A stretch of 64,000 nucleotides of DNA from Meghimatium bilineatum (taxonomy: Eukaryota > Mollusca > Gastropoda > Stylommatophora > Philomycidae): the NCBI GenBank assembly GCA_034231615.1, contig CM067317.1, positions 48,055,376-48,119,375 of the forward strand. The letters are read 5' to 3'. Under the pieces are notes generated by a model. It saw only the letters and a program-made list of their open reading frames with translations, ran no database searches and was not told the origin of the DNA. Made by a program: the position numbers and the translations under genes. Positions 32,611 to 45,639 of this stretch are shown here, in pieces (the first letter of the stretch is position 1; each line of letters begins with the position of its first letter).

Positions 32611-32964
32611 AATTTATTTCTACAAAGTAGAAATTCTTCCATGTTCTCAATAACCGGAACACACGCTATAACTAATTTGTTCCCCTATAATTAACCATTT
32701 TGAAAACCTTGTTCATTTAACATAATTTAATGAACAAGGATGCCGTTAACGTTATATCCTGTATTAGGCAACCAACCACTCAAAGTAAAAATACTGCATG
32801 AAGTAGTATACCTCTTTACTTTTTTTACATACTATCAGGAAGCAGGACACAGTAAAAATAGATTGTTGACTGATTATGAAGCCATCAAAAGCATCCTAGA
32901 CTGTGTTCTACCTAGGCCAGAAAGAACAGTAAAGAGTTAAAGAGTAGCATTTTGAATAAAGACT

Positions 32965-33175
32965 TGCAACACTGTTAACCTTCCGTGCATGTCGTAAGGG
33001 GCAACTAAATAGGTTATAGATTGGAGTTGGCTGTCCCATTCCACATAGGGTCAAAGTGACCTTGAATCCATGCTGAAGTCAGTTATGCCAGTCTGAAAGG
33101 CGCAGATATCGCAGCTAAGCTATAAATCATGAAATAACGCATTTCATTCTCTGAAGAAGACGAAGGAATAGATAA
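32965..33175 (+). repeat. Dispersed repeat with GAAGAAG end, partial copy
   Basis: It shares ACCTTCCGTGCATGTCGTAA, the GGTCAAAGTGACC region and GGCGCAGATATCGCAGC with 38990-39140. Confidence 0.75.
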
Positions 33176-33510
33176 TTTAAAAAGTAACGATAATGTCATA
33201 ATTAATTCCGAGCAGAGGGCTTCTATAGTCGATGGTCTCACACCAGCTCTTGTATTTCCAGTATCTGGTTGTATCAAGCGTGACTAGCCATTAAGACCTG
33301 TGTGCAGAATTAATTAGAACTACATTGGTTACGTTTTTTAATATTCTTGTGATTCTCGTTGGTCACTATTATATACTTGGAATCGCATGCCAAAAATAGT
33401 TAAAGAGCACCAACGAAATAATCAAAATGAGCCTTCTAGATGTTTACGTCTCCTGCGCACAGATCTTCTATATTACGCCGCAAGTCACGGTTCACGATAA
33501 CGGACTCTAA

Positions 33511-33543
<33 letters not shown>

Positions 33544-34300
33544 ATCTCTGAAACAAATATTCTTATACACAGTCGCTTACTCTTTACTAATAACTTTCTA
33601 CATTAGATGTCAAAATGAGGTTATTTCCTGTCCTCCAAACAACACTCACCCACTTCATCCGCGAATCTATTATTACAAACTGTAGCTGTTTGATCTATTC
33701 TCCTATCTCGGACAGGACAAACATCAACGTTCCCATTAAGTGAGTACATATCTTAATTTGTGCACTTCAAGAGCACTTGTCTATTTCATGCGGATGAACT
33801 TCATCTAAACCCATGTGGTTGCGTCTGTGGGTCTCACCAATGGCTCACTAGACAAACCATCCATGCAACAGAAAACCTTATTAGATGATATGCTGTTATA
33901 TTGAGGTTGTCTTCTTATAGAAGCTTCATGACTCGTCATCTATACAATTCTGCTTCTCATTCGTGCTTTTCTTTTTTCCAATGTGTTTTTTGCCATTTAT
34001 TTTGTACATGTATGCACCCTCTGTGGTTGGAATAGAGCTAGAGATGTACTGCGCAGCACTGGGGAGGAGGAAACTGACAGTACTGTTTTTATGGCTGAGG
34101 TCCATCATAGGGGCACAGTGACGCAGGACGTGACGATCCTTTTGACTTGAACATTTGGTTGCATGCCTAGAGCAATAGAGAAGTTCGGCTAAACCAATAG
34201 TCAATTGGTGGCGGGGAATGAACACAGTGAACCATATCTTGGCTACAGTGTCTCAGAACAGTGCATAGTGTGAAACCAACCTTCCTGGTGGTGTTATACT
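33175..34300. other. No gene recognised; (CT)n at 33510-33547
   Basis: It contains a CT microsatellite. The minus-strand 99-codon ORF at 33926-34225 has no recognisable domain and lies just before the LINE at 34.3 kb, so part of this may be the LINE 5' region. Confidence 0.45.
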
Positions 34301-34348
34301 TAATCTCTGACTCGAGGTCGGCAGAAATTCCACAGACTTCCCAGCAAT

Positions 34349-35026
34349 ATGATGCAAGTACAACAAAATATATTTACAAACGAGATGGGACGTCGCCTCG
34401 GTTATCAAGGTCTCAGGCAGGCAGTGGGTAACCAGGCTTCTCTGGTCGAGAAATTAACTACTGGAGCACATACAAAACAACACAGACATGCACAATACAC
34501 AACACAACAACACCTGCACAGGCACCAAAACATTAAACCGAGAAAACATTGGAGGGAGAACCAGCAGAGGAGCCAACACTGCCACAAAACAAAGTCTTCG
34601 CTTAACATCCTACAACTGAACATCTGTGGTATAAAAAACAAAAAACTAAAACTTGCTAATGTACTACACACTCACAAGATGCATGTGGTCCTCTCACAGG
34701 AGACTATACACAAAGACACTGACCTATATCTGTCAGGTTATACCAGCTATGCCTGTAAGTGTACTAACTGCTGTGGCATAATTACTTATATCAGAAATGA
34801 CATTCAGGAAAATGTCACACAGCTAACAGCCCATCCCACAGACATGCAGCGGGTGACTATCTGGCATACTGGAGAAACATACACAATCTACAACATATAC
34901 AGCCCACCTCAAACATCATACAATTTACTGGTTATCCATACAACACAATTCCTCAAAACAATACTTGCTGGTGACTTTAATTGCCACTCCCCCCATTGGG
35001 GTTACCAGAACCACAATAAGACATGA
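34349..35026 (+). pseudogene. LINE ORF with basic N-terminus and endonuclease domain (225 codons)
   Basis: A Gln/His-rich basic region (residues 1-85) precedes the endonuclease motifs NICGIKNKKL, SQETIHKD and AGDFNCHSPHWGY. A TGA at 35024 cuts the domain, which continues in frame to GSDHIPI near 35200. No intact enzyme is encoded. Confidence 0.85.
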
Positions 35027-36986
35027 AGATATATAGACGAGCTATGTGAAACAACAAACCTTTCAGTCCTTCAGAATACAAAGTCTGTACCAACATTTCT
35101 GCATAGGAGCTATCTATCTCTCAGTCGACCTGACTTGACTATCTGTTCATCTGATATAATAGACTCTTGCTCTCTAGAAATACTTGATGACATTGGAAGT
35201 GACCATATACCAATCATCACCACATAACTACACCCAACACAGCATATTTTAAACAGAAAACTCGCTGGAATTTGGGCAAATCAGATTGGAAACTATTCTA
35301 AGAAACATCTGATTTCCTGCTATGTAATATCAACAGCAATGAATTAGACGCATTTACTGCTGAGGTGACAAAAGCTATCATCAATTCAGCATCAGAAAGC
35401 ATACCAAGGGGCAGTAGGAAATCTTACAAACCATTCTACAATAAAAAAAAAAATGCAAGCTGGAATCCTTGAGAGGAAAAAAGCAAGAGAAGCCCATGAG
35501 ATCGCACCTTCACAAGAAGAAAAATTCCTATACAAAAAACATGCGCGAAAGTAAAACTAATAGTGAAAAAGGCCAAACATGATAAATGGGTAAAATCATG
35601 CGCTACTTTAGATCTAGAAAAAATGGAAAAAACGCTTGGGCACTGATCAACAATTTGTCAGGGAAAAGAAGAAGAACAAACGAAAAACTTGTGATAGATG
35701 GAAACAGAACAATCACCACAGATCAGAAAAATACAGAACACTTTAACCACTTTTTTACAAGTATGAACACAGTAGGGAAGCTGTCAGAGTCTGATAAGAA
35801 GCGTTTGTACCTACTGAAGCTGCAAGAAAAAGTCCAAACTTCTAGCTTATCCATATTTTAAGATGACTTCAATAATCAGGAACTCCAACAAGGGCTGAAG
35901 AAACTAAAGCCAAGAAAGTCTCCTGGACTAGATACAATTTATAATGAAATGTTAACACATATGGGCACATCAGGAAAAGAAGTACTCCATAAACTAATAA
36001 ATATGACCTGCAGAAACGGAAGACTGCCCCAATCCTGGAGAAATGCTCACATCTTTCCCATCCTGAAAAGTAACACACCTCCAGATGAACCCCAAAGCTA
36101 CCGCCCATATCTCTAACATCATGTCTTGGGAAACTAGCAGAAAGAATGGTTAACGTTCGACTTTACTGGTTCCTCGAGACCTCAAACATCCTCTGCCATG
36201 AACAGGCTAGCTTTAGAAAAGGCAGTTGCACAGAAGACCAACTATTTAGGTTGACACAGAAAATCCACGATGGATTCTAGGAAAACAAACATACTGTAGC
36301 CATATTCTTCGACTTACAACAGGCTTATGATCGAGTATGGAGAAAGCGCCTCTTCATGAAGATGATTGAGGTGGGAATTTGTGGAAAGCTATATAACTGG
36401 ATAAAATACTTCCTCATTGACAGAACAATCCATACAAAGATAAATAATGCAATCTCATCTAAAGATGTTCTAGAGGAAGGCTGCACCCTCTTTCTCATTT
36501 ACATTAATGACCTTGCCAAACATATTAAAGCTGAAAAAGCCTGCTATGCTGATGACCTAACAATATAGCAGAGCCATGAGAATGTTGAATGTTGAAAGTG
36601 TAGCCAAAAGACTAAATGGAGATTTCAGAAGACTACACGAGTATTGTCAAACATGGAAGCTGGAAATAAACTGTGAGACAACTGTCTATACCATCTTTAC
36701 CAAAAATCATAAAGTAGTCAAAGAAAATATCAGTCTATGGTTAGACACATAGAAATTGCCAGCAGAAGAACATCCCACATATCTTGGAATCACGCATGAT
36801 CGGCAGCTCACCCTCAAGAAGCATGTAGAAAATGTCAAAAATAAAGCACTTAAACGATTACAACTACTGGAAAGACTCACAGGCACATCTTGGGGATCAG
36901 ACAAGGATACCCTTAGAGGACTATATCTTGGGTACATAAGTACTGCTTTAGAATACTTATGAATACTAGGATACACTCCTCATAGC

Positions 36987-37445
36987 ATGTTTCAATACAA
37001 ATGTAGAATCTCTAGACAGAGTGCAAAAAATGCCTTGTCCCGTATTAGTGGAGCAATGAGATCTACACCAACAGCTGCATGTGAAATACATACAAATGTA
37101 GAACCCCTTGAGATGCGGAGAGATATGGCTGCAATGGAAGAGTATGAAAGAAGCAAAAGAAAAAACAAAGACCACCCAAATAAACAACTTGTAGAAAACT
37201 GGAAACCAAACCACAGATTAAAACAAAGGTCAGTCCTTAGCCATGTCAATAAAATAAAGGACATCTATCACTTCCCAGACAAAAGACAAGAACTGCAAAG
37301 AATAGAAAAATACTTACCACCACATGCAGGTTTTAAATTACCGGAAATCAAGACACAATTAAGAGATAATGCAACGAAAAGTTCCGACCCAATACGTCTT
37401 ATGAAAGCAATACAGAAAACAATAGACACCTACCCAGAACAATAG
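36987..37445 (+). pseudogene. LINE connector region between RT and RNase H (152 codons)
   Basis: It begins within the SRQSAKNALSRISGAMRSTP block that follows the RT thumb in this group and ends just before FTDGSA of the RNase H domain. It is a fragment of the element, not a separate gene. Confidence 0.8.
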
Positions 37446-38509
37446 ATACATGTCTTTACAGATGGGTCTGCTTTTAAAACCACCATCAAAGTAGGTTTGG
37501 TGTCTATATATAATATCCAGACAAAACATCGGATGAGTTGTTTGATGCCTGTGGGGAGATATGTTCTAACTATGAAGCTGAAATAACAGCACTAGATGTT
37601 GCCTTGTACCACCTGAAGACTATATTTGATACCTTTCCATCAAAAGTCCAAAACATTGGTATTTTCACAGACTCTGGGGAAATGATCCGCTCTTCAAGCA
37701 CTAGAATGTGATGGACATTGTAAGCCTGAGCTAGTTGAAATATATCACCATGCCAACCAGCTGCTTACATCTTATGAAGTCAGCATTGTTATGCAGTGAA
37801 TTCCTGGCCACTCAAACACACCTGGCAATGACAAGGCAGACATGCTGGCAAAGAAGGGAGCACAACAAGAACAGCCATATACACAAACAACCATGCTCAC
37901 AGTTAAAATGATGTTGAAATCTGTGAACAAAGAAAATTGGATGAACAGATGGACCATGGGAAACATGGAAGGAAAATCTATAAATATTTGACCCGCCCAA
38001 ATCCTAAAGACAACATAAACCTCCTGGGAAGGAAAGACCAGAGCATCATCTTCAGACTGCGCACACACCATGTACAGCTTAACAATCACCTGAACAGAAT
38101 ACAACCACAACACACTCCAGGGTGCCGGCTGTGCACTCATCCATATGAAACTGTTGACCACCACCTTTTTGAATGCCCAGCGCTGGATGACATCAAGAAA
38201 ATGCTTCTCCCTCCAGGGCCAGATAAATGGAACACATTTTATGGAACCAAACAACAACTCACAAACACATGCATATATCACACATTGCATTTGGTCAAAG
38301 GGCATGAGCCCCTGGACCGCTAGATCAGCAAACAACCAACCAACTTCATCTAAGTGTTTCACAGAAATGGACAAATACTGAAACTAACAAGTTATATGAT
38401 AAATTTTGGTTAAATCCATGGATAAAGATGGATTATAATAAAACACTGGCAGTCTATTTTTCTCTTATTGTGTCCACTTTCATCCGAAACATCCGTCTTC
38501 TACTTCAGT

Positions 38510-38640
38510 GTTCATTCTCAAACTCCAGCTGGATGTCTCTTGTAGCATGACTATGGTCATGTTAGATTTCCATTAGGATATAGTGCATAGAAAGGATAAG
38601 CATGCTGTTGCCAATTTATTTGCATAAAGGCTTCGACGGT
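38510..38640 (-). repeat. Dispersed repeat, short copy
   Basis: It contains GTGTTCATTCTCAAACTCCA and GCCAATTTATTTGC, as in the family at 26935 and 4122. Confidence 0.5.
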
Positions 38641-38940
38641 CACCCGAGACCAACATAAGGAGGTGTGGTGGAATGGGATGGGGGAGGGGTGAAGAATTCC
38701 AGAGTTGTAAACACACTTTTATACCATGTTGTAACTGAAGGTATTAGTTACGGCCGCCGAAGACGGATATATTAATATTATTTATATTTATTTTTATCTC
38801 ACCCCCACTCCTCATTACTTCAGTCAAGGTTATTCTCTGACCTATCTTTTGTTAATTTCACACATCCTTGTTGATATGTCGCTTATGTCTAGACTCGCTC
38901 TTATACTGTCATTACGTTGAAGAAAACAGTTGTCTTTGTT

Positions 38941-39240
38941 GGGTCAAGCGCCCGTGTGTTGCCGGGCCACGAAAGGGGAGCAAAGAATAGCAACACTGTT
39001 TACCTTCCATGAATGTCGTAAGAGGTGACTAAGGATGTTATGGGGTGGCGTTGGCTGCCCCATCCCATATAGGGTCAGTGACCCAAAGCCATGCTGAAGT
39101 AGGATGTGTCCGGCCGAAAGGCGCAGATATCGCAGCAATGCTGTAAACCATGGCACAATGCATTCCGATCTCCGGACTACATCCTGCTAATCTGCAGGAG
39201 TTTGAGAACGAACGCAGAAGAAGAAGAAGAAGACGTTTGG
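38941..39240 (+). repeat. Dispersed repeat with GAAGAAG end, best copy (about 300 bp)
   Basis: It starts GGGTCAAGCGCCCGTGTG and ends in GAAGAAGAAGAAGAAG. Inverted and partial copies are at 30661-30955, 32965-33175 and 44640-44815. It has no tRNA boxes and no ORF with a domain. It is probably a SINE or MITE family. Confidence 0.8.
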
Positions 39241-39605
39241 TCAAGGTAAGGGTCAAGTATTTATCAGAAGTTTCTATACAAATTTTTTATTGTATTTCAT
39301 ATTTCTTGAATGTTATTACATGTTTAATTCTTGGTCATCCTCAGACTAGATCGTGAATGTGCACATTTATTTAGTTTCGGGGCAAAACATAAGTATCTCT
39401 TATCTATTGACTATCCCAAGATGGTGTTGTCGTAGCTTCCGCATTTACTGTTGAGCTGTTGATGTGTTGATCTGTTTGAGGTGTAGTCATGTTTTTTTTT
39501 CAGGATTGTCCTGATGTTGTCTATTCATTTTGTCCTAAGGTATTCATATTTTCCGTTTTGAAACAATTCTCACTAGAATATTCGTTTCCTTAAAAAAAAA
39601 GGATT
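39240..39605. other. No feature recognised
   Basis: It is AT-rich sequence between the dispersed repeat and the 45-bp satellite. Confidence 0.5.
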
Positions 39606-42600
39606 TCACAGGGATAATTTGTGCATTGATCCCCTGACATCTGTGACTAAACCCAGTGATAATGTGTACATTGATTCCCTGACATCTGTGACTAAACCCA
39701 GTGATAATGTGTACATTGATCCCCAGACATCTGTGACTAAACCCAGTGATAATGTGTACATTGATCCCCAGACATCTGTGACTAAACCCAGTGATAATGT
39801 GTACATTGATCCCCAGACATCTGTGACTAAACCCAGTGATAATGTGTACATTGATTCCCTGACATCTGTGACTAAACCCAGTGATAATGTGTACATTGAT
39901 CCCCAGACATCTGTGACTAAACCCAGTGATAATGTGTACATTGATCCCCAGACATCTGTGACTAAACCCAGTGATAATGTGTACATTGATTCCCTGACAT
40001 CTGTGACTAAACCCAGTGATAATGTGTACATTGATCCCCTGACATCTGTGACTAAACCCAGTGATAATGTGTACATTGATTCCCTGACATCTGTGACTAA
40101 ACCCAGTGATAATGTGTACATTGATTCCCTGACATCTGTGACTAAACCCAGTGATAATGTGTACATTGATCCCCAGACATCTGTGACTAAACCCAGTGAT
40201 AATGTGTACATTGATTCCCTGACATCTGTGACTAAACCAGTGATAATGTGTACATTGATCCCCTGAGATCTGTGACTAAACCCAGTGATAATGTGTGCAT
40301 TGATCCCCTGACATCTGTGACTAAACCCAGTGATAATGTGTACATTGATCCCCAGACATCTGTGACTAAACCCAGTGATAATGTGTACATTGATTCCCTG
40401 ACATCTGTGACTAAACCCAGTGATAATGTGTACATTGATCCCCAGACATCTGTGACTAAACCCAGTGATAATGTGTACATTGATTCCCTGACATCTGTGA
40501 CTAATCCCAGTGATAATGTGTACATTGATCCCCAGACATCTGTGACTAAACCCAGTGATAATGTGTACATTGATCCCCAGACATCTGTGACTAATCCCAG
40601 TGATAATGTTTACATTGATTCCCTGACATCTGTGACTAAACCCAGTGATAATGTGTACATTGATTCCCTGACATCTGTGACTAAACCCAGTGATAATGTG
40701 TACATTGATTCCCTGACATCTGTGACTAAACCCAGTGATAATGTGTACATTGATTCCCTGACATCTGTGACTAAACCCAGTGATAATGTGTACATTGATC
40801 CCCTGACATCTGTGACTAAACCCAGTGATAATGTGTACATTGATTCCCTGACATCTGTGACTAAACCCAGTGATAATGTGTACATTGATTCCCTGACATC
40901 TGTGACTAAACCCAGTGATAATGTGTACATTGATTCCCTGACATCTGTGACTAAACCCAGTGATAATGTGTACATTGATCCCCTGACATATGTGACTAAA
41001 CTCAGTGATAATGTGTACATTGATTCCCTGACATCTGTGACTAAACCCAGTGATAATGTGTACATTGATCCCCAGACATCTGTGACTACACCCAGTGATA
41101 ATGTGTACATTGATTCCCTGACATCTGTGACTAAACCCAGTGATAATGTGTACATTGATCCCCTGACATCTGTGACTAAACCCAGTGATAATTTGTACAT
41201 TGATCTCCAGACATCTGTGACTAAACCCAGTGATAATGTGTGCATTGATCCCCTGACATCTGTGACTAAACCCAGTGATAATGTGTACATTGATCCCCTG
41301 ACATCTGTGACTAAACCCAGTGATAATGTGTACATTGATTCCCTGACATCTGTGACTAAACCCAGTGATAATGTGTACATTGATTCCCTGACATCTGTGA
41401 CTAAACCCAGTGATAATGTGTACATTGATCCCCTGACATCTGTGACTAAACCCAGTGATAATGTGTACATTGATTCCCTGACATCTGTGACTAAACCCAG
41501 TGATAATGTGTACATTGATTCCCTGACATCTGTGACTAAACCCAGTGATAATGTGTACATTGATTCCCTGACATCTGTGACTAAACCCAGTGATAATGTG
41601 TACATTGATCCCCTGACATCTGTGACTAAACCCAGTGATAATGTGTACATTGATTCCCTGACATCTGTGACTAAACCCAGTGATAATGTGTACATTGATT
41701 CCCTGACATCTGTGACTAAACCCAGTGATAATGTGTACATTGATCCCCAGACATCTGTGACTAAACCCAGTGATAATGTGTACATTGATCCCCAGACATC
41801 TGTGACTAAACCCAGTGATAATGTGTGCATTGATCCCCTGACATCTGTGACTAAACCCAGTGATAATGTGTACATTGATCCCCTGAGATCTGTGACTAAA
41901 CCCAGTGATAATGTGTACATTGATTCCCTGACATCTGTGACTAAACCCAGTGATAATGTGTACATTGATTCCCTGACATCTGTGACTAAACCCAGTGATA
42001 ATGTGTACATTCATTCCCTGACATCTGTGACTAAACCCAGTGATAATGTGTACATTGATTCCCTGACATCTGTGACTAAACCCAGTGATAATGTGTACAT
42101 TGATCCCCAGACATCTGTGACTAAACCCAGTGATAATGTGTACATTGATCCCCAGACATCTGTGACTAAACCCAGTGATAATGTGTACATTGATTCCCTG
42201 ACATCTGTGACTAAACCCAGTGATAATGTGTACATTGATTCCCTGACATCTGTGACTAAACCCAGTGATAATGTGTACATTGATTCCCTGACATCTGTGA
42301 CTAAACCCAGTGATAATGTGTACATTGATCCCCAGACATCTGTGACTAAACCCAGTGATAATGTGTACATTGATCCCCTGACATCTGTGACTAAACCCAG
42401 TGATAATGTATACATTGATCCCCAGACATCTGTGACTAAACCCAGTGATAATGTATACATTGATTCCCTGACATCTGTGACTAATCTCAGTGATAATGTG
42501 TACATTGATCCCCTGACATCTGTGACTAAACCCAGTGATAATGTATACATTGATTCCCTGACATCTGTGACTAAACCCAGTGATAATGTGTACATTGATT

Positions 42601-43616
42601 CCCTGACATCTGTGACTAAACCCAGTGATAATGTGTACATTGATCCCCAGACATCTGTGACTAAACCCAGTGATAATGTGTACATTGATTCCCTGACATC
42701 TGTGACTAAACCCAGTGATAATGTGTACATTGATTCCCTGACATCTATGACTAAACCCAGTGATAATGTGTACATTGATTCCCTGACATCTGTGACTAAA
42801 CCCAGTGATAATGTGTACATTGATCCCCAGACATCTGTGACTAAACCCAGTGATAATGTGTACATTGATTCCCTGACATCTGTGACTAAACCCAGTGATA
42901 ATGTGTACATTGATCCCCAGACATCTGTGACTAAACCCAGTGATAATGTGTACATTGATTCCCTGACATCTGTGACTAAACCCAGTGATAATGTGTACAT
43001 TGATCCCCAGACATCTGTGACTAAACCCAGTGATAATGTGTACATTGATTCCCTGACATCTGTGACTAAACCCAGTGATAATGTGTACATTGATCCCCAG
43101 ACATCTGTGACTAAACCCAGTGATAATGTGTACATTGATTCCCTGACATCTGTGACTAAACCCAGTGATAATGTGTACATTGTTTCCCTGACATCTGTGA
43201 CTAAACCCAGTGATAATGTGTACATTGATTCCCTGACATCTGTGACTAAACCCAGTGATAATGTGTACATTGATTCCCTGACATCTGTGACTAAACCCAG
43301 TGATAATGTGTACATTGATCCCCAGACATCTGTGACTAAACCCAGTGATAATGTGTACATTGATCCCCAGACATCTGTGACTAAACCCAGTGATAATGTG
43401 TACATTGATCCCCTGACATCTGTGACTAAACCCAGTGATAATGTGTACATTGATCCCCTGACATCTGTGACTAAACCCAGTGATAATGTGTACATTGATC
43501 CCCTGACATCTGTGACTAAACCCAGTGATAATGTGTACATTGATTCCCTGACATCTGTGACTAAACCCAGTGATAATGTGTACATTGATCCCCTGACATC
43601 TGTGACTAAACCCATA
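39606..43616. repeat. 45-bp satellite array, about 89 monomers
   Basis: The monomer is 45 bp (15 codons). There are three main variants that differ at two linked sites (GATTCCCTG, GATCCCCTG, GATCCCCAG), plus about 18 private substitutions. The only length change seen is one C lost near 40238. Because 45 is a multiple of three and the monomer has no stop in several frames, it gives ORFs of 1140 codons on plus and 1339 codons on minus. Local higher-order patterns exist: a 90-bp alternation at about 42830-43150 and 180-bp blocks at about 40620-41640. Nothing links it to a gene, so it is annotated as satellite DNA. Confidence 0.95.
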
Positions 43617-43815
43617 CAGCGTCACTCATCTTGTTATATCGGACTTCTTCCACTTTTCATTGGTCAGTGATACAAAATTTAAATACGCAAAGAGAAAAAT
43701 GATCTGTCGCGTTAACGAAGATGAATTTCGCTGTGCTAGATCAGTACGAATGACTATTCTGGACACGGATTTGGTAAATATTGTAAGGGGAAATCTCAGC
43801 TATTTTGGTATAAAC
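43613..43815. repeat. Diverged copy of the EGF-unit segment 11130-11335
   Basis: CAGCGTCACTCATCTTG, ATTGGTCAGTGATACAAA, ATCTGTCGCGTTAACGAAGA and GGGAAATCTC match CAGCGTCACTTATCTTG, ATTGGCTGGTGACACAAA and following in unit 2. It begins exactly where the satellite ends. Confidence 0.7.
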
Positions 43816-44150
43816 CAACCGTTTCTGTGACGTCATTATTGCAATTCATGTGTATAACAAGAAGTCCATGTCTCATCACATTGTCATTAATCTCTGGTCG
43901 TAGTAGTTGCATTACCAGAATCCCAACCTCCACAGGTTTGTTAGTGTTTACAGCCCTGGTATAACCTGATTGAACTAACGATACCGGTTAAAAGAATATA
44001 GAACCAGGTTCTAATCATTTCTCGAGTCGTTGTTATACTTTCTAGAAGCAAAATCAAAGATACATTTCAAACAAGATTTCTTAAGGATCTAGAAAAAACA
44101 TATCAGATATATTTTCTCAATCAATTGTCATGTCGAGTGGTGTAGGCGAT
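43815..44150. other. No feature recognised
   Basis: No coding or repeat signal was identified. Confidence 0.5.
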
Positions 44151-44565
44151 CATGTTTCTCCAAAACTCTCTGTCTCTCGTGTTGTTAATAAGTTCAGTTT
44201 ATGGCATCTTTTTGTGTCACAATGACAACCAATCCCAAAATTTCTCTATTTGTCTTCTTCTGTCTCTTCTCCCCTTGATTTTTCCGACGGTTCCCAAGTG
44301 TTCAAGTTTTGCTCTTCTCATCACATGCCCTCAAAATCTTGATTTATCTGCTTCTTATTTTCTCTATAATTTGTGTTTTTACTCCAGCATCTCTGAGAAC
44401 TTCTACATTAGTTTTCTTCGCTGTCCATGGAATTTATCATTCTTCTCAAAAACAAAGTCTCCATTGTCTCCATTTTAACTTGAACTCTTCTGTTTGCCGT
44501 CCATGGTTTGCATCTATAAAGATTGGTTGGCTCAATATAACATCCTAACACTCCAACGCACGTAT
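44150..44565 (-). mobile_element. LINE 3' end, minus strand
   Basis: The minus strand has RRAKLEHLGTVGKIKGRRDR, then WDWLSL and ELINNTRDRE, matching the relic in the EGF-unit introns (60-500) at higher quality. Confidence 0.75.
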
Positions 44566-44639
44566 GCATCGATACTACTCCATTAATAGAATGTTTCCTC
44601 TAATAACATTCAATATTATTCTTCCTCAGAGTTCCTTCT

Positions 44640-44815
44640 CAAACTCTTGCAGATTAGTAGAGTGTGGTCCAGAGAACGGAATGTGTTTCACCTAGTGTAC
44701 ATCATTTCTGTGATATATGTGCCTCTTGACCTGACACATGCGACTTCAGCACGGATTCAAGGTCACGTTTACCCTATATGCAATGGTATAGGCAACTCCA
44801 CCCCATGACGATAAT
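44640..44815 (-). repeat. Dispersed repeat with GAAGAAG end, partial copy
   Basis: It contains TTCTCAAACTCTTGCAGATT, GACCTGACACATGCGACTTC and CCCTATATGCAATGG. Confidence 0.7.
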
Positions 44816-44874
44816 TGAAATTGAAACTCATTAATAGATTTCAAAATAACAGTTGGAATTTCTTTAACGGTAGA

Positions 44875-45160
44875 CTTATGTCATGCTCAACATATATTCT
44901 GTTTATTCAATGGCAGACATATGTTATTCTAAACATGTATTCTGTTTCTTCAATGGCAGACATATGTTATTCTAAACATGTATTCTGTTTCTTCAATGGC
45001 AGACATATGTTATTCTAAACATGTATTCTGTTTCTTCAATGGCAGACATATGTTATTCTAAACATGTATTCTGTTTCTTCAATGGCAGACATATGTTATT
45101 CTAAATATGTATTCTGTTTCTTCAATGGCAGACATATGTTATTCTAAATATGTATTCTGT
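44875..45160. repeat. 43-bp minisatellite, about six copies
   Basis: The unit contains ATGGCAGACATATGTTATTC and TAAACATGTATTCTGTTTCT. It shares its core with the 27-bp repeat at 22139. The sequence before it also matches that before 22139. Confidence 0.93.
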
Positions 45161-45595
45161 TTCTTTAATTTAATTCTAAACATGTATTCTGTTTCTTTAA
45201 TTTAATTCTAAATATGTATTCTGTTTCTCTAATTTAATTCTAAACAATAATTCTGTTTCTCTAATTTCATTATAAACATGTATTCTGTTTCTCTAATTTA
45301 ATTCTAAACATATATTCTGTTTCTCTAATTTAATTATAAACATGTATTCTGTTTCTTTAATTTCATTATAAACATGTATTCTGTTTCTCTAATTTAATTC
45401 TAAACATGTATTCTGTTTCTCTAATTTAATTCTAAACAATAATTATGTTTCTCTAATTTCATTATAAACATGTATTCTGTTTCTCTAATTTCATTATAAA
45501 CATGTATTCTGTTTCTCTAATTTAATTCTAAACATGTATTCTGTTTCTCTAATTTAATTCTAAACATGTATTCTGTTTCTCTATTTCTTTCTCAA
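45160..45595. repeat. 32-bp minisatellite, about fourteen copies
   Basis: The unit is TAATTTAATTCTAAACATGT plus ATTCTGTTTCTC. It follows the 43-bp array directly and shares the core AACATGTATTCTGTTTCT. Confidence 0.93.
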
Positions 45596-45639
45596 CAATT
45601 ATTCTCTCTATGTCATTCTCAATATGTATTATGTTTCTT

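Larger units (their letters stand above)
34300..38342 (+). mobile_element. Second I/Jockey-type LINE with endonuclease, RT, RNase H and CCHC end
   Basis: In order on the plus strand: endonuclease 34600-35225 (LQLNICGI, SQETI, AGDFNCHSPHWGY, GSDHIPI); RT 35870-36970 (KSPGLDTIYNEML, AIFFDLQQAYDRVW, YADDL at 36545-36556, HPTYLGITHD); RNase H 37450-37860 (FTDGSA, YEAEITALD, IFTDSGE, NDKADMLAK); zinc-knuckle-like CRLCTHPYETVDHHLFECP near 38130. The 3' tail has AACCAACCAAC. It has many frameshifts and stops, and a deletion removed the LPQGS motif between VLEEG and TLFLIYINDL. It is a dead but nearly full-length copy. The 5' boundary is uncertain. Confidence 0.9.

Noticed and set aside
37772..38374. 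200-codon minus-strand ORF
   Set aside because: It is antisense to the RNase H and zinc-knuckle part of the LINE at 34.3-38.3 kb.
39606..43670. ORFs of 1140 codons (plus) and 1339 codons (minus), taken as giant repeat proteins
   Set aside because: Both strands and several frames are open only because the 45-bp period is a multiple of three and the monomer lacks stops. No start context, splice link or domain supports a gene.
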